Below are positions 32,465-43,440 of a DNA stretch of 64,000 nucleotides, piece after piece. A model generated the notes under the pieces. The model saw nothing but the letters and a program-made list of their open reading frames with translations. It was not told where the DNA came from and made no database searches. Where the stretch lies: the NCBI RefSeq assembly GCF_027595985.1, contig NC_073305.1, positions 122,631,739 to 122,695,738 on the forward strand, in the 5' to 3' direction. The DNA comes from Sorex araneus (lineage: Eukaryota > Chordata > Mammalia > Eulipotyphla > Soricidae). The stretch's first letter is position 1, and every line of letters begins with the position of its first letter. The position numbers and the translations under genes are program-made.

Positions 32465-32643
32465 TTTCTTTTTTTTTTTTTTGCTTTTTGGGTCACACCC
32501 AGCGATGCTCAGGGGTTACTCCTGGCTTTGCACTCAGGAATTACTCCTGGCGGTGCTTGGGGGACCATATGGGATCGGGGATCGAACCCGGGTCGGCAGC
32601 GTGCAAGGCAAACGCCCTACCCGCTGTGCTATCGCTCCGGCCC
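32465..32643 (-). mobile_element. SINE1, antisense, full length and little diverged
   Basis: A T-rich tail, GGGTCACACCCAGCGATGCTC, GGGGACCATATGGGAT, GGATCGAACCCGGGTCGG and the head end CTGTGCTATCGCTCCGGCCC. The 17-bp TSD AGACAGTAATTTCTTTT lies at 32448-32464 and 32644-32660. Confidence 0.95.
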
Positions 32644-32701
32644 AGACAGTAATTTCTTTTATTCTTATTTACCCGTATCCTATTTTTGGTAACCATGAAG
32701 T

Positions 32702-33258
32702 TTCATTGTATCACTGTCATCCCATTGTTCATCGATTTACTTGAGCGGGCACCAGTAACATCTCTATTACATTCAGCCCTGATATTTTAGCAGCCTCTCT
32801 TTGCTCGTCTTTCCCAACGATTGGAGGCTCTTACAGGGTCAGGGGAATGAGACCTATCATTACTCTTTTTGGCATATTGAATACGCCATGGGTAGCTTTC
32901 CAGGCTCTGCCGTGCAGGTGGGATACGCTCAGTAACTTGCCGGACTCTCCAGGAGGTATGTATGTATCTATTACTGTATTTTGGATATGAATATGAAACA
33001 GGGAGATTGCCTGGCTCTCCCAAGTGGACAATAGACTCTTGGTAGCTTGTCAGGTTCTCTAAGTGGGATAACTAGGTGCTTCTGGGAGCTTGGTTTTATA
33101 GTCTCTGGATGTTGGCCACTGATGGGATTCCACAGCGCAGGAGGCAGTCTCTGGGTGTGGCTGCCTAGCTACTGGAAAATGGGGGATCTGGGTGGAAGAG
33201 GCCCAGTCCCAATCCGAGCAGCCTTGGAGATCTCGGCCCCGAGTCCTGCACATCTGGG
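32702..33258 (-). mobile_element. Mini-RTE: RTE 5' leader joined to RTE 3' tail
   Basis: Inserted as a unit, with the 10-bp TSD ACCATGAAGT at 32692-32701 and 33259-33268. On the minus strand it starts in a GC-rich leader holding CTATAAAACC, a TATA-like site. It then has three diverged copies of a GAGAGCCTGGCAAGCTACC-type module, then the leader segment that precedes the endonuclease frame of the RTE at 39.9 kb (GTCTCATTCCCCTGACC, GAGCAAAGAGAGGCTGC). It ends with the RTE 3' tail (GATGTTACTGGTGCCCGCTC). All coding sequence is missing. It has no tRNA head, unlike SINE2. Confidence 0.8.
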
Positions 33259-33270
33259 ACCATGAAGTGA

Positions 33271-33422
33271 CTTTTTTTTTAACACAGTCACAGACTTAAC
33301 CCTAGTTGTATACTCAGGAATCACTCCTGACTGCGCTTGGGAAGACCATATGAAGTGGTAAAGATTGAACTTGATTGGTTGCTTAAAGGTAAGCACCTAA
33401 TCTGTTGTACTATCTCTCAACT
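33271..33422 (-). mobile_element. SINE1, antisense, diverged
   Basis: A T-run, ACTCAGGAATCACTCCTGAC, GACCATATGAAGTGG and a decayed head (TACTATCTCTCAAC). It abuts the mini-RTE. Confidence 0.72.
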
Positions 33423-33920
33423 TCCCAAATTAGTCTTATATTCCAAAATTTTATCATTATTTTATTTAATGTACCTAACATTCTGCTTTGTTTAAATATC
33501 ACATATGAATTGAAACATAGTGATTCTCTTTCTCAATTTGGTTTCCTTTAATGATTATGTAACAACATTCATATTGCAATGTCAGGATTTTGTATATTTT
33601 TTATAACTAAATAGTATTAAATTATGTATATAACATATCTTTAGCCATTTGTCATTTGATGAGCACTCAGTTCTTTGATTCATATGTACATATATATTAA
33701 TTTCGTGGTAATATTTGTTTACAAAGCATAATGTTTTAGGAGTACAATTCACACCTCTGCAAAACATATGCCACTACTTCTAGCTAAATTATATACAGAA
33801 TCCATATGTATCATTAAATTACTGTTTTGAGAATTAAATATCAATTGAATTATTACTAAGAAGTGAGATAGCTAGATTATACAAAATTTCTACTATTTTC
33901 TCTTGTTGCTGGAAAGAATA
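33423..33920. other. AT-rich stretch, nothing recognised
   Basis: No supported feature. Confidence 0.5.
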
Positions 33921-34050
33921 GAGTCATACCTGGTGGTGGTCAGAGGCTACTCTTGTCTCTGAGCTTGTGGTGGAGGTCGGTCACTCCTGGTGCTGCTCAG
34001 TGTATTATGTGGTCTGCAGAGCAACCCTGGTTCTCTCACATGCAAAACAT
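33921..34050 (-). mobile_element. Degenerate SINE1, antisense
   Basis: GAGTCATACCTGGTGGTGGTC, TACTCTTGTCTCTGAGC and CTCACATGCAAAACATGC follow the reverse-complement SINE1 order; the head is gone. Confidence 0.6.
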
Positions 34051-34194
34051 GCTACAACAAAAAAAACAAAATATCTATGATCTTTCTGCCTGCTCTAATT
34101 TTTGTTCTGGAGAGTCTTCAAATTTCTCTCCGAAATGGCTGTGCAAACTTACATTCCCCCAAACAGATTTATCTTCTCTTTACATTCAACAAAA

Positions 34195-34377
34195 TTTTTG
34201 TTTGTTTGTTTTTTGTTTTTGCGTCACACCTGGCAATGCTCAGGGGTTACTCCTGGCTCTGCACTCAGGAATTACTCCTGGCGGTACTCAGGGGACCATA
34301 TGGGATGCTGGGAATCGAACCTGGATCGGCCGCATGCAAGGCAAAAGCCTTACCTGCTGTGCTATTGCTCCAGCCCC
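34195..34377 (-). mobile_element. SINE1, antisense, full length
   Basis: All SINE1 blocks are present, from GCGTCACACCTGGCAATGCTC to TGCTATTGCTCCAGCCCC. The TSD TCAACAAAA lies at 34186-34194 and 34378-34386. Confidence 0.92.
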
Positions 34378-34402
34378 TCAACAAAAAATTTATTGTGTCT
34401 TG

Positions 34403-34923
34403 CACGCCCTCCACTCAGATAAGATCTGGAGCTGCTGCTCGAGAAACAGACCCTCTGCTCCTAAAGACTATGATCCCAGAGGTCTTCTAACCTATTTTGG
34501 CACCCAGGATGGCTTCTTACAAAAATGCATCTAGACTGTGAACTGAGCTAAAATATCAGAAATCCAAAACCTCGGGGCCACTGTCGAGGCCATGTGAGCT
34601 CATAGAGTCTTCATTCTCAGCAGTAAAAAACAAATCATTAAATGATGCCCTTTCAGCAGGCTTGATTGTTGGGGGAAAATTCCAAACAATAATAGTGAGT
34701 TCTCTATTTAAATATTGAATGTATTCAAAGTATAGAGAGAATAAAGTGAAGATCAATAGCTACTCAGGTGGGAGGGTAAGAGGGAGGTATATTGGGGTTC
34801 TTGGTTGTGGAACATGTGCAGTGGTGAAGGGATGGGTGTCTTATCATTATATGACTGAGACTTAAACCTGAAAGCTTTGTATTTTTTTCATGGTGATTCA
34901 GTAAAATAAAAAAAAATTTTAAT
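34403..34923 (+). mobile_element. 5'-truncated L1 with an unrelated 5' segment
   Basis: The 12-bp direct repeat TATTGTGTCTTG at 34391-34402 and 34924-34935 brackets the whole block. From about 34550 it is an L1 3' UTR (CTTCATTCTCAGCAG, CAATAATAGTGAG, GTGAAGGGATGGGTGTC, AATAAA-like end). The first ~145 bases do not match the L1 3' UTRs elsewhere in the window, so they are either lineage-specific L1 sequence or a second RNA joined by template switching. Confidence 0.7.
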
Positions 34924-34969
34924 TATTGTGTCTTGGCTTTAGGCTTTTTATTTTATTATTTATTTATTT

Positions 34970-35136
34970 GCAGGGGAGAGGAATACACCTGGTTGTGATT
35001 AGGGCTTACACACGACTCTGTGCCCAAGATCACTCCCAGCAGGCTAGGGGAACCAAATAGAGTGCTGAAATGAAACACAGTTTGGCCGCATGAAAATGCA
35101 AGTGTCGTACCCACTATACTATTACTCTAGTCCTGA
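34970..35136 (-). mobile_element. SINE1, antisense, diverged
   Basis: ATACACCTGGTTGTGATTAGG, CGACTCTGTGCCCAAGATCAC and TATACTATTACTCTAGTCC give the reverse-complement SINE1 order. Confidence 0.7.
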
Positions 35137-35199
35137 TTCTTGGCGTTCGCAGATGATTTGATTTTCATTTCCAACACTATAAGCTACTTGATTTTTAAA

Positions 35200-35349
35200 A
35201 TTTTAATTTTGAATCACACTTGTGGTGCTCAGGCACTACTTCAGCCTAGGTGCTTGTTTGTTTCTGGTCAAGCTTGAGGATCATATAATATAAGGCTTTG
35301 CCCCTCCCCATCATGTAAAGCATGCAGTCTGGCCCTCTGCTCAATTGCC
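35200..35349 (-). mobile_element. SINE1, antisense, diverged
   Basis: AATCACACTTGTGGTGCTCAG, GAGGATCATATAATATAAGG and CATGTAAAGCATGCAG fit a decayed antisense copy. Confidence 0.6.
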
Positions 35350-35960
35350 ATTCTCCAGCATATTTTTCATGTGTTTGTTGGCCTTCTGCAAGGTTTCTTT
35401 GAAGAAATATTTGGGGCGGGGGGGGATTCTGTTCCCATTTTTTAAATTGGTTGATTCAGAGAATGGGAGTTGTTACTATGGGTTTGTGTGAGTTCTTCTT
35501 ATATTTTGGATCTTGACGCATTTTTATGTTTATAATGAGCAAATAGCTTTTCTCAGTCAGATTACTTGATTTTTCTGACATTTTCCTATGCTGTACAAAA
35601 GTGTGTGGTTGGGATTATGTGCATGAGAAACCATTATTAACAGTATTGTAAACCAGAGATTATCAAACAATAAAAGTTAATTTTGAAAAGTGTTTTGGTT
35701 TTATACAGTGCAATTTATTAATTTTTGCTTGTATTTCTCTCTCTATTGGATTAGTGTCTTCAACATATGTCTAAGGTTGATATCAAAAATATTCATCACC
35801 TGTTTTCTTCTATATAATTTATAGCTTCAGCTCTCACATACATTTTTAATTTATTTTGAATTATCTTTTATGTATTATATGTATTATTTTATGTATTATT
35901 TTCTTTTATTAAACTATTTTTTGTGGCTGGCCAGTTTTTGACATACTGTCTATTGTTTGT
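35350..35960 (-). mobile_element. Ancient L1 ORF2 fragment, antisense
   Basis: Plus-strand phrases such as GAGTTCTTCTTATATTTTGG, CAAATAGCTTTTCTCAGTC and CTGGCCAGTTTTTGACA occur in the order of the reverse complement of the L1 ORF2 3' half as I know it from other mammals. Heavily decayed, so it is an old mammalian L1 rather than the young shrew type. Confidence 0.6.
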
Positions 35961-36424
35961 TTTATTTTAAGTTCTTGATTCCTTTGCAATCCAGTTTAGT
36001 TTTCAGAGTGAAAGGAGGTTTTATTAGCAATATTTCCTGAATAGGAACAAACTAGGACTGTTTCAAATAAAATGGTATGCAAATAATCTCTATTAAATAT
36101 TTCTAAGGAGAGAAATGACACAATATGATTTATGTTCACAAAATACAGAACAAAACTCCATTCAGAAGTTGGAGGATAGGAAGACAGAATATTAAGCAGG
36201 AAAGTGAGCTAGAAGTTTGTCTATATGCCACTAAGGACTCATTTTGTTTGTATCAGCTTTATAGTAGCAGACATGGTAAAATATAGTCAGTTATGATATT
36301 AGATAATATGTGAAATTTTATTCGAATGAATGTAGGATATTGAGGAAATAAAAGAATACAAAATGACTGATAATTTTTGCCTGAACAAATGAAAAAATAA
36401 AGCTCCTACATAAAAGAGTATATT

Positions 36425-36816
36425 AAAAAAGAAAGGTAGGTCATAGTTGGAAGCCTGCCTCATGAGCTGGGGGAAAAGCAGCTGAAATAGAGAAGGGATC
36501 ACTAAGTCAATGATGGTTGGAGGGATCATTCAAGATGGGAGATGTGTGCTGAAAGTAGATAAAGGACCAAATGTCATAGCCTCTCAGTATCTATATTGCC
36601 AACCATAATACCCAAAAGAAGAGAGAGAGTATGGGAGAAACTGTCTGCCATAGGGCCAGGGGGAGGCTTTGGATGTGGGGGGGTATATTACTGGGAACAC
36701 TGGTGGTGGAAAATGTGCATTGATGGAGGGATGGGTGTTCGATCATTGTATGACTGAAACTCAAACATGAAAGCTTTGTAATTGCATCTCATGGTGATTC
36801 AATAAAAAAAAAAGAA
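36425..36816 (+). mobile_element. 5'-truncated L1 3' end
   Basis: GAAGCCTGCCTCATGAGC, GAGAAGGGATCACTAAG, GAAAGTAGATAAAGGACC and GATGGAGGGATGGGTGTTCG match the 3' UTR type at 61.7 kb and, less closely, L1 copy 2. It ends GGTGATTCAATAAA plus an A-run. Confidence 0.85.
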
Positions 36817-37672
36817 TTTTTAAAAGGAAAAAAAATCAGCAAAGGAATCAAGAAATCTGTTGCAATAATTAAATTTGATATTATTAGTATCTCCAAATAT
36901 ATTTCTAACCTTTGACCTATAAATGGCCAGCTAAGACAAATATCCAGGCTAAACTACTGAACAGAACTCATTCACTAAGATCTATCTGCCCTGAGAAAGT
37001 TCCAAAGATAATGTAGTCATTTTCAAGGTCTGCCTTTTAGCTCCCCCCAAAAAAATCAATAAAAATAGTAAAACATGTAAGAAATATAAATAGTAAAACA
37101 TGTAAGAAATATAATATTTAAAGGCAGCTTCTATTTTAAAGTCTTCAGCTTTGCACATGAGACCATATCCCTAAAGAGAAAATTACATAAATATATGCAG
37201 CAGCTCAAATATTTGATAACATTTACTTTTTCTGAAATACATAATTTCTTACCCTACTGCTAAAGATTTTGCAGATATTATGTAACATGAATCAGAGTAC
37301 TGAAAACTATTCTGCATTTCAGTATATAAATTACAATAAAATTAGTAACATTATTCAGAATGTAGATAATAATGTAAATAAATAGATATAGGCAATTTAT
37401 ATCTTTAGCTTGAAAGAACAAGTATGTGATATGATATATGATATATGATATAACATTATATGAGAGCTAATATATGATATCCAGAGGTCAGACACCTATT
37501 CTGAATGCTTAGTGCCTATGGTATACTAGAAAGATGCTGGGTCATTCTAGAACCAAAGATTTTTAATACTACCTTACTATAGCTGTACTTAAAAATTTAG
37601 CTTTTACAGTTTATATTATTAGGTGCTTTATAGAAAGAAATACATTTAAGCCAACAACAACAACAAACTTAA
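36817..37672. other. AT-rich stretch with two short tandem repeats
   Basis: A 24-base unit (ATAGTAAAACATGTAAGAAA plus TATA) occurs twice at about 37067-37113, and a TGATATA-type run lies at 37426-37453. No gene was seen. Confidence 0.55.
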
Positions 37673-37862
37673 GAGGGCCAGAGAGATAGTACAGGGATTA
37701 AGGCACTATCTCCGCATATGTCTGACCATATTACAATTCCCTGGCACCACACATGGTCCTTTGAACGGTGTCAGTAGTGATTCTTGATAGGAGTGATCCT
37801 TAAGCACAGAGACAAGAGTAATCTCTGAGTACAGCTAGGGGTGCCTGCCCCCACCCCTAAAG
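37673..37862 (+). mobile_element. SINE1, sense, diverged
   Basis: GGGCCAGAGAGATAGTACAGG (head), GGCACCACACATGGTCC, GTAGTGATTCTTGATAGG and AGTAATCTCTGAGTACAGC follow SINE1 order. Confidence 0.75.
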
Positions 37863-38330
37863 AAGTGAAAACCAAACAAACAAATATCCCATGTATGACC
37901 ATGTTAACAAAACTATTCAAATGTTTAGGAATCAATTTAACAAAGGAAGGTAAAAAGACCAGTTTAATGATAATTATAAATCATTTTTGAGAAAAATGAA
38001 ACACAAATAAACATGTTTTTAGTCATTGACTGACTCAAGAATGTTAAAGTGATTATTTTACAAAAAGTAACTTACATATGCAACATACCCCCCATCAAAA
38101 CCCTAGTAGTCTTTGTAAAGAACATAGAACAAATTCTAAAATCAAATGAAACCATAAAACTTTCAGAATAGTAAAACTATCTTAAAAAAAAAAAACAAGG
38201 AAGAAGAAGATGGAATGCTTTGTATTCCCAGACTTTAATCTAAAAACACTACAGGCAATGGTAACTAAAACTGTGTGGTACTGGAAGAAAGCATAAGTCT
38301 TTGATTGATGAATTAGAATTTAGATGCCAG

Positions 38331-38478
38331 GGGCTGGTGCGATAGCACAGCAGGTAGGCATTTGCCTTGCACGTGGACAACCAGGGTTCGAATCCCAGCA
38401 TCCCATATGGTCCCCTGAGCACTGCCAAGAGTAATTCCTGAGCACAGATCCAGGAGTAACCTCTGTGCAGGGCTTACA
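38331..38478 (+). mobile_element. SINE1, sense
   Basis: GGGGCTGGTGCGATAGCACAG, GGGTTCGAATCCC and CATCCCATATGGTCCCCTGAG are well preserved. The end is shortened after CCTCTGTGCAGGG. Confidence 0.9.
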
Positions 38479-38540
38479 AATAATTCATTTTTTTTTTTGC
38501 ATCATTGTTTACACATAAGAGTGTGACAGATTTGAGGAGT

Positions 38541-38722
38541 CTCAAAGATAGTACAGGGCACTTGGCTTGCTTGTGGCCAACGTGGCTTCAGGCCAGGGGA
38601 GGATATGGACTAAGTCCTGGCTATGAGTTCAGGGATCACTCCTGGTGGACTTAGGGCACAAGCGTAGGATGCCTGCAAGGCAAAATATTGCCCAATCCAC
38701 TGTACTATCTCTTTAACTGCCC
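38541..38722. mobile_element. Two head-to-tail SINE1 pieces in opposite orientation
   Basis: The first part (CTCAAAGATAGTACAGGGCAC, CTTGGCTTGCTTGTGG) reads as a sense head. The second (GGGATCACTCCTGGTGGACTT, CAATCCACTGTACTATCTC) reads as an antisense copy. The joint is near 38610. Confidence 0.6.
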
Positions 38723-38872
38723 CAGTTTACTTTAATTATCATTCATTTTGTTCATCTATGCTAATGTTATGATTTCTCAGTGTATAAGTCCTTTGTTATA
38801 TAATATCCATTTCTATAGCATACTACCTTTTAAAAAGTAAATTTTTTTTTCTAGTTTAAATATGACTTTCTT

Positions 38873-39049
38873 TTTTTCTTTTTTGCTTTTTGGGTCACAC
38901 CCAGCAGTGCACAGGAGTTACTCCTGACTCTGAACTCAGGAATTACTCCTGGCAGTGCTGGGGGACCATATAGGATGCTGGGAATTGAACCTGGGTTGGC
39001 CACGTGCAAGGCAAATGCCCTACCCACTGTGCTATCACTCCAGCCCCAG
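38873..39049 (-). mobile_element. SINE1, antisense, full length
   Basis: A T-run with GGGTCACACCCAGCAGTGC through to GTGCTATCACTCCAGCCCC. The 15-bp TSD AAATATGACTTTCTT lies at 38858-38872 and 39050-39064, inside an old L1. Confidence 0.95.
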
Positions 39050-39064
39050 AAATATGACTTTCTT

Positions 39065-39910
39065 ATAATTTTTCAGGCTATTGTTTGCTTGTATCATTGA
39101 TTTTTTATCTCCTTGCTTTGGGTCTATGTTTAATCCTAACAGTTCAAATAAGCAGCAGGTTAGGTTCAGTCTTGTGATGATCCAGATGTTCTACATTTTG
39201 GTGAATGTGTTCAGGTTGTTTAATTAAATTTTTTGTAGGAAAGTTGAATTGAATGCCTTATTTTTATAGGTCGCTCTTTCTGCAGCTTTTGTTTCTTTAG
39301 ACTTTCAAATGAGATCATTTAGTGCATCTTGTAGTGCTGGTTTGGTGATCAAGCACAAGTTCTTTTTGTTTCTGGTATATAATCTATGTTTAAATTATAG
39401 TTCCATACTATGGTTGCAATAGTATTTAAGTTTATAGTATTGATAACCTAAGCTACTGCACATATCCACCACCAAAGTGTCCCTGACTTTGCACATTGTC
39501 CAGATGTCACCTCTGGGCTGATCTTTGTTCCCCAAGATTGTTGATAGATTTTCTTGACTAAGACTTTCTTTAACTGTTGTCAGTGAAGATTTGTATTGTA
39601 CCATTAAACTTGAATGAAAAACCCACCATAATGAAGTACTGGAATAATATTTGGATGCATGGTTCATTCATTCTGTTCAACATATTATATCTTACTCTTC
39701 TAGCATTCAGTATTTCAGTATTTGATTTTAAAAATCTGATGTACATTTTAAAAAATAAGTTATGAAATTTATTGGCACACTTTTATGTATAATTGCTGAC
39801 ATTGTTACTTCTGTTCTAGGATTCTATATTTATCATTGACTCTTGCCATATGAATTTTGATGTGTCTTGGCAGTTTTATGTTTAGATTCATTTTGTTTGG
39901 AATTCTTTGA
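39065..39910 (-). mobile_element. Ancient L1 3' UTR, antisense (part 1)
   Basis: Plus-strand phrases such as TTGTAGTGCTGGTTTGGTGATC and TTTTGATGTGTCTTGGCAG recall the reverse complement of old mammalian L1 3' ends. The L1 resumes at 43033 after the RTE insertion, so this was one element before the RTE arrived. Confidence 0.55.
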
Positions 39911-39930
39911 GATACTTAGAAATGGATATG

Positions 39931-41590
39931 GTCTATCATGCTGAATCCCCTTCGGAACCCGGCTTGCTCACATGGTTGTCCTTCATCTAGTGTTCTGCCT
40001 ATTCTATTCAGGATGACACCAGTGAACAACTTGTAGACGACAGACAGCAGGCAGACTGGGCGATAGTTGCCAATGTTGTGGATGTCTCCCTTCTTGTACA
40101 ACAGAACGGTCCTACTGGTTTTCCACTGGGATGGAACTTTGCATTCAAACAGGTAGCATCTGAAGAGTTGAGCCAGTGTGTTGATGAGTACTGGTGGCAG
40201 ATTCTTCAGGTGTCTGGGTCTGACCTTGTCCAGACCAGGTGCTGTACGCGTCTTTACCATCAAAATGGCATGTCAGATTTCAGAAGGGAGAATGCTGGGA
40301 ATGACATATCCATCCTGCGGAATTTGGTATGTGGGCAGGTGGACATGGCTGTCAAAGAGATCTGAGTAGAAGTCGTGAATAATTTTCTCCATTGCCCTTC
40401 TGGAGGATGTGATAGATCCATTGGGACATCAGAGGGCAGTCATCTTGGTCTTGTAGTTGGCGAAGGACAGGCGAGCATTGCGAATAATTTACCCAGCTTC
40501 TGCTGCACTGGCCAAGACTGCTGCTCTTCTCTTTGAGGTCTTCCTTTATCAAATCTCTGCACAGCTTTGTGAACTTGGACGTTAGTTTGTAGTTGCCTGA
40601 GGCTCATGCCAAACCACGTTGACGAATGAGCTCGAGAGGCTCTGAAGAGAGGTGTCTGTTTGTGGCTTTCTCACTCTCGGCATTCTTCCCACAGACATGG
40701 AGGTGCTGAACCAGTCCATCGTATTCCTCATTGATGTTGTCAAGTATGTCATCTGCCCACGTTGCTGCAACAGTGCCAAAGAGCTCCCAGTTGGTGGTCA
40801 TTCTGGGAGTTTCTTTTTAGACTTAAATTTTTGCAGACTTTTCTCCCCGCTCTGTGAAGCAGAATTTTATATAAAGGAGACGGTGGTCTGATCCCGTTTG
40901 GAATTTTGGGACAACAGCGACATCGATCAGGCAAAACCTTCTATTGAATATGATGTGGTCGATTTCATTGTGGAACTGTCCACCGGGAGACTCCCATGTC
41001 CAGCATTTAGATTTGGCCTTCTGGAACTGTAAGTTACCATGGATGGTCTTGGTCAACATGATGAATTCAGACAGTCTCTCACCCTGATCATTCCATTCTA
41101 GGCCATGTATCCCAATGTGTAGTTCTTCGGGCGACCTTCTCGGACCTATCTTGGCATGAAAATCACCAACAATGATTTTGTAGAAGGTGTGGTCTTCTTT
41201 ATAGACCTTCTCCAGTTCCATGTAGAACCTCTCAATTTCTTCTTCATTTTGTAGATGCAAGTTGGTACATAGAGGTTGAAGATAGAAACTGCAGGCAGTG
41301 AGCCACATCTATTCAAGCGTAATTCTCCAATTTTGGGTTGTTAGGCATTTGAATGAATCGATGCTCATAGCCAAGTTCGTGTTGACAAGGACACCAAAGC
41401 CACCAATGCCTCTGTTGTCGCAGGTTCCGAGGAACAATTCTCCAGTGTCAAAAATCATGTGATGTGATTGATGTCTCCTCATTTCTGTCAGACCAATGAT
41501 GTCGTACTTGATCTTCTGGGCTTTCACCATCAGGTCCTCGATGGATGCTTCTGATGCCAGTGTCCATGCATTGAAAATACAGATAATCAT
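39931..41590 (-). pseudogene. RTE ORF, endonuclease and start of reverse transcriptase (inverted half)
   Basis: From 41590 downwards the minus strand reads MIICIFNAWTL, DIIGLTEMRR, VGDFHAKIG, WTWESPGGQF, NEIDHI and SDHRLLYIKF. These are the endonuclease motifs of RTE elements in order; the DFN motif has His for Asn. Further on it reads APGLDKVRP, VPSQWKTSRTVLLYKKGD, NYRPVCLLSVVYKLFT and EQAGFRRGFS, the first RT motifs. Several frameshifts and stops split the frame. It breaks off exactly where the plus-strand half takes up. The leader upstream of the frame (41590 to about 41822) is the SINE2-like sequence. Confidence 0.9.
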
Positions 41591-41825
41591 TTTAGTCTTT
41601 CTTCATTTTGGCAGTCTAGTTAATCCCTGAGATTTTTTTAGCCTCTCCTTGCTCATCTTTCTTAATGCTGCCATTTTGGGGGCTCCTGCGGTGACAGGTG
41701 AATGAGGCCAATTGTTATTACTGTTGTTGGCATATCGAATATGCGACGGGTAGCTTGCTAGGCTCTGCCATGTGGGCGGGATACGCTTGGTAGCTTGCCG
41801 GGATCTCCGAGAGGGACTGAGGCTT

Positions 41826-43012
41826 TTATATCCACACAGTGACCAAACTCATTGAAGTTTCACGAGAGTTCAAGATGCTGCTCTGTCTAATATTCATTGA
41901 CTTAAAGAAGGCCTTCGATTCTGTTGAGACTGAGGCAGTCAGTGAAGCCCTGGCCAAACAGGGCATTCAAACTCAGTATATCAAAATCCTCCATGAGCTG
42001 TATTGTGGATTCACCACCAAGATCTCACCATTCTACAAGGAAGTGATCATTGATGTAAGGAAAGGGGTGCCGCAGGGTGGTACCATTTCACCAAAACTCT
42101 TCAGTGCTGCCCTTAAGAACATCATGTGACGACTGGAATGGGAAGGAATGGGAGTGAAGATTGATGGTTGGCAATTACACCACCTCCACTTTGCTGAGAC
42201 ATCGTTCTCATAACACCAAACATTAGCCAAGCGGCACAAATGCTGGCTGACTTCGACCACGAGTGTGGAAAGGTCGGTTTGCAGCTGAATCTCAACAAGA
42301 CGATGTTCATGAGAAATGAACTGGTCCCTGAAGCTTCATTTGCTCTCAATGGAACGAACATCTCCAAATGCAGCAGGTATGTGTACCTGGGTTGAGAAAT
42401 CAACATGAGGAATGACTTGGTGCCAGAACTGCCCAGGAGGAAGAGAGCAGCATTGAATGCATTCAAGAGTGTTGAAGACGTGGTTAAGAGAATGAAGAAC
42501 CTCCGACTCCGGGCACATCTTCTTGATTCCACCATTCTTCCTGCACTAGCATATGCCTCAGAGACTCAGGCCCTACATAAACAGGATGAGAATGCTATTA
42601 GGGTATCCAAAAGAGGAATCAAAAGAGCTATGCTGGGAATATCATGTCTCACTCAAGTGAGAGAATGAATTCAGAGTTCTGACCTCCGTCAATGGTCAAA
42701 ACTTGGGGATACTGTCTCGTTTTCCAAGGCATCAAAAATCAGATGGGTCATTCATGTAATGCGATTCAGAGATGACTGCTGGTCTAGAGCTGTTACCAAC
42801 TGGATTCCATGGGACGTCAGAAGACCTTGTGGCTGCCCACCAACTAGATGGTCAGATTTCTTTGTCAAATCCCTGAATGAACGATTTGAGGCTCTTCCTG
42901 TTCCTGGAACAAGCAGATATCATTGGGCTTCACTAGCACGCAATAGGGACAAATGGAGACGTTACTGGCGCTCGAGCAAATCGAGATCAACGGGACTACA
43001 AGTAATACAAGT
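41826..43012 (+). pseudogene. RTE ORF, reverse transcriptase core and C-terminus, and 3' tail
   Basis: Starts IHTVTKLIEVSREFK, continuing the inverted half. FIDLKKAFDSVE (RT motif A) and GVPQGGTISPKLFSAAL are intact. A TGA at 42127 follows. A one-base loss near 42197 falls inside the FADD catalytic motif, and further stops interrupt the rest. The C-terminal part (RYVYLG, AYASET, RRWIxH-like and DKWRRYW blocks) is recognisable. The end, GGGACAAATGGAGACGTTAC and GGCGCTCGAGCAAATCGAG, is the sequence that SINE2 copies share at their 3' ends. Confidence 0.9.
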
Positions 43013-43032
43013 GATACTTAGAAATGGACATG

Positions 43033-43440
43033 CAAATTGATGATCAGATTGGGGAAATTTTCACCTAAAACTTATCCACAAAAACTTCTTCCCCAGTAAC
43101 TCTTTTCTATCCCTCAAGGGTACCTATAATTTGGATGTCCTATCTTTTTAGCCTGTCCCATGGAGCTCTGATATTTTTATTTTTTAATTAATTTTTCCTC
43201 ATGGCATTCTTGTTGGACAGTTTCATGCATTTTGTCTTCAAGCACGTCGATCTGTTCCTCTGCTTCAGTCATTCAGCTGCTCATTTCTCAATTGTGCTTT
43301 TTAGTTCTCCTACAACATACTCGATTTGGTTACTTTTGGTTGATATTTTCTCATACTTCCTCTTTTCTTGTTGAAAATCTCCTCTTTTGTTTTATTGTCA
43401 AGTGACAGTTTAAATATTGAATTCCTAATTAGGGAGATTA
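43033..43440 (-). mobile_element. Ancient L1 3' UTR, antisense (part 2)
   Basis: Resumes after the RTE: TTTGGATGTCCTATC, TGTTCCTCTGCTTCAGTC and TTGGTTACTTTTGGTTGATA recall the reverse complement of old L1 3' regions. The right limit is a guess. A GC-richer unclassified stretch continues to about 43790. Confidence 0.5.

Larger units (their letters stand above)
39931..43012 (+). mobile_element. RTE-clade LINE with inverted 5' half (twin priming)
   Basis: A 3.08-kb insertion bracketed by a 20-bp direct repeat (GATACTTAGAAATGGATATG at 39911-39930; one mismatch at 43013-43032). The right part, from about 41826, is in plus orientation and carries the RT middle and C-terminus plus the 3' tail. The left part is inverted and carries, on the minus strand, a 5' leader, the endonuclease and the RT start. 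The two parts meet at the same protein position (IDHIH), so together they make a nearly complete RTE. Length and single-ORF plan fit the clade, which includes BovB. Both coding halves are decayed. Confidence 0.9.

Noticed and set aside
37673..39049. Array of similar units suggesting a CRISPR-like or satellite cluster
   Set aside because: The units are SINE1 copies in mixed orientation with different TSDs and spacing, so they inserted independently.
40652..40891. Plus-strand frames within 40.0-41.6 kb
   Set aside because: The coding direction there is the minus strand of the inverted RTE half; these are shadows.
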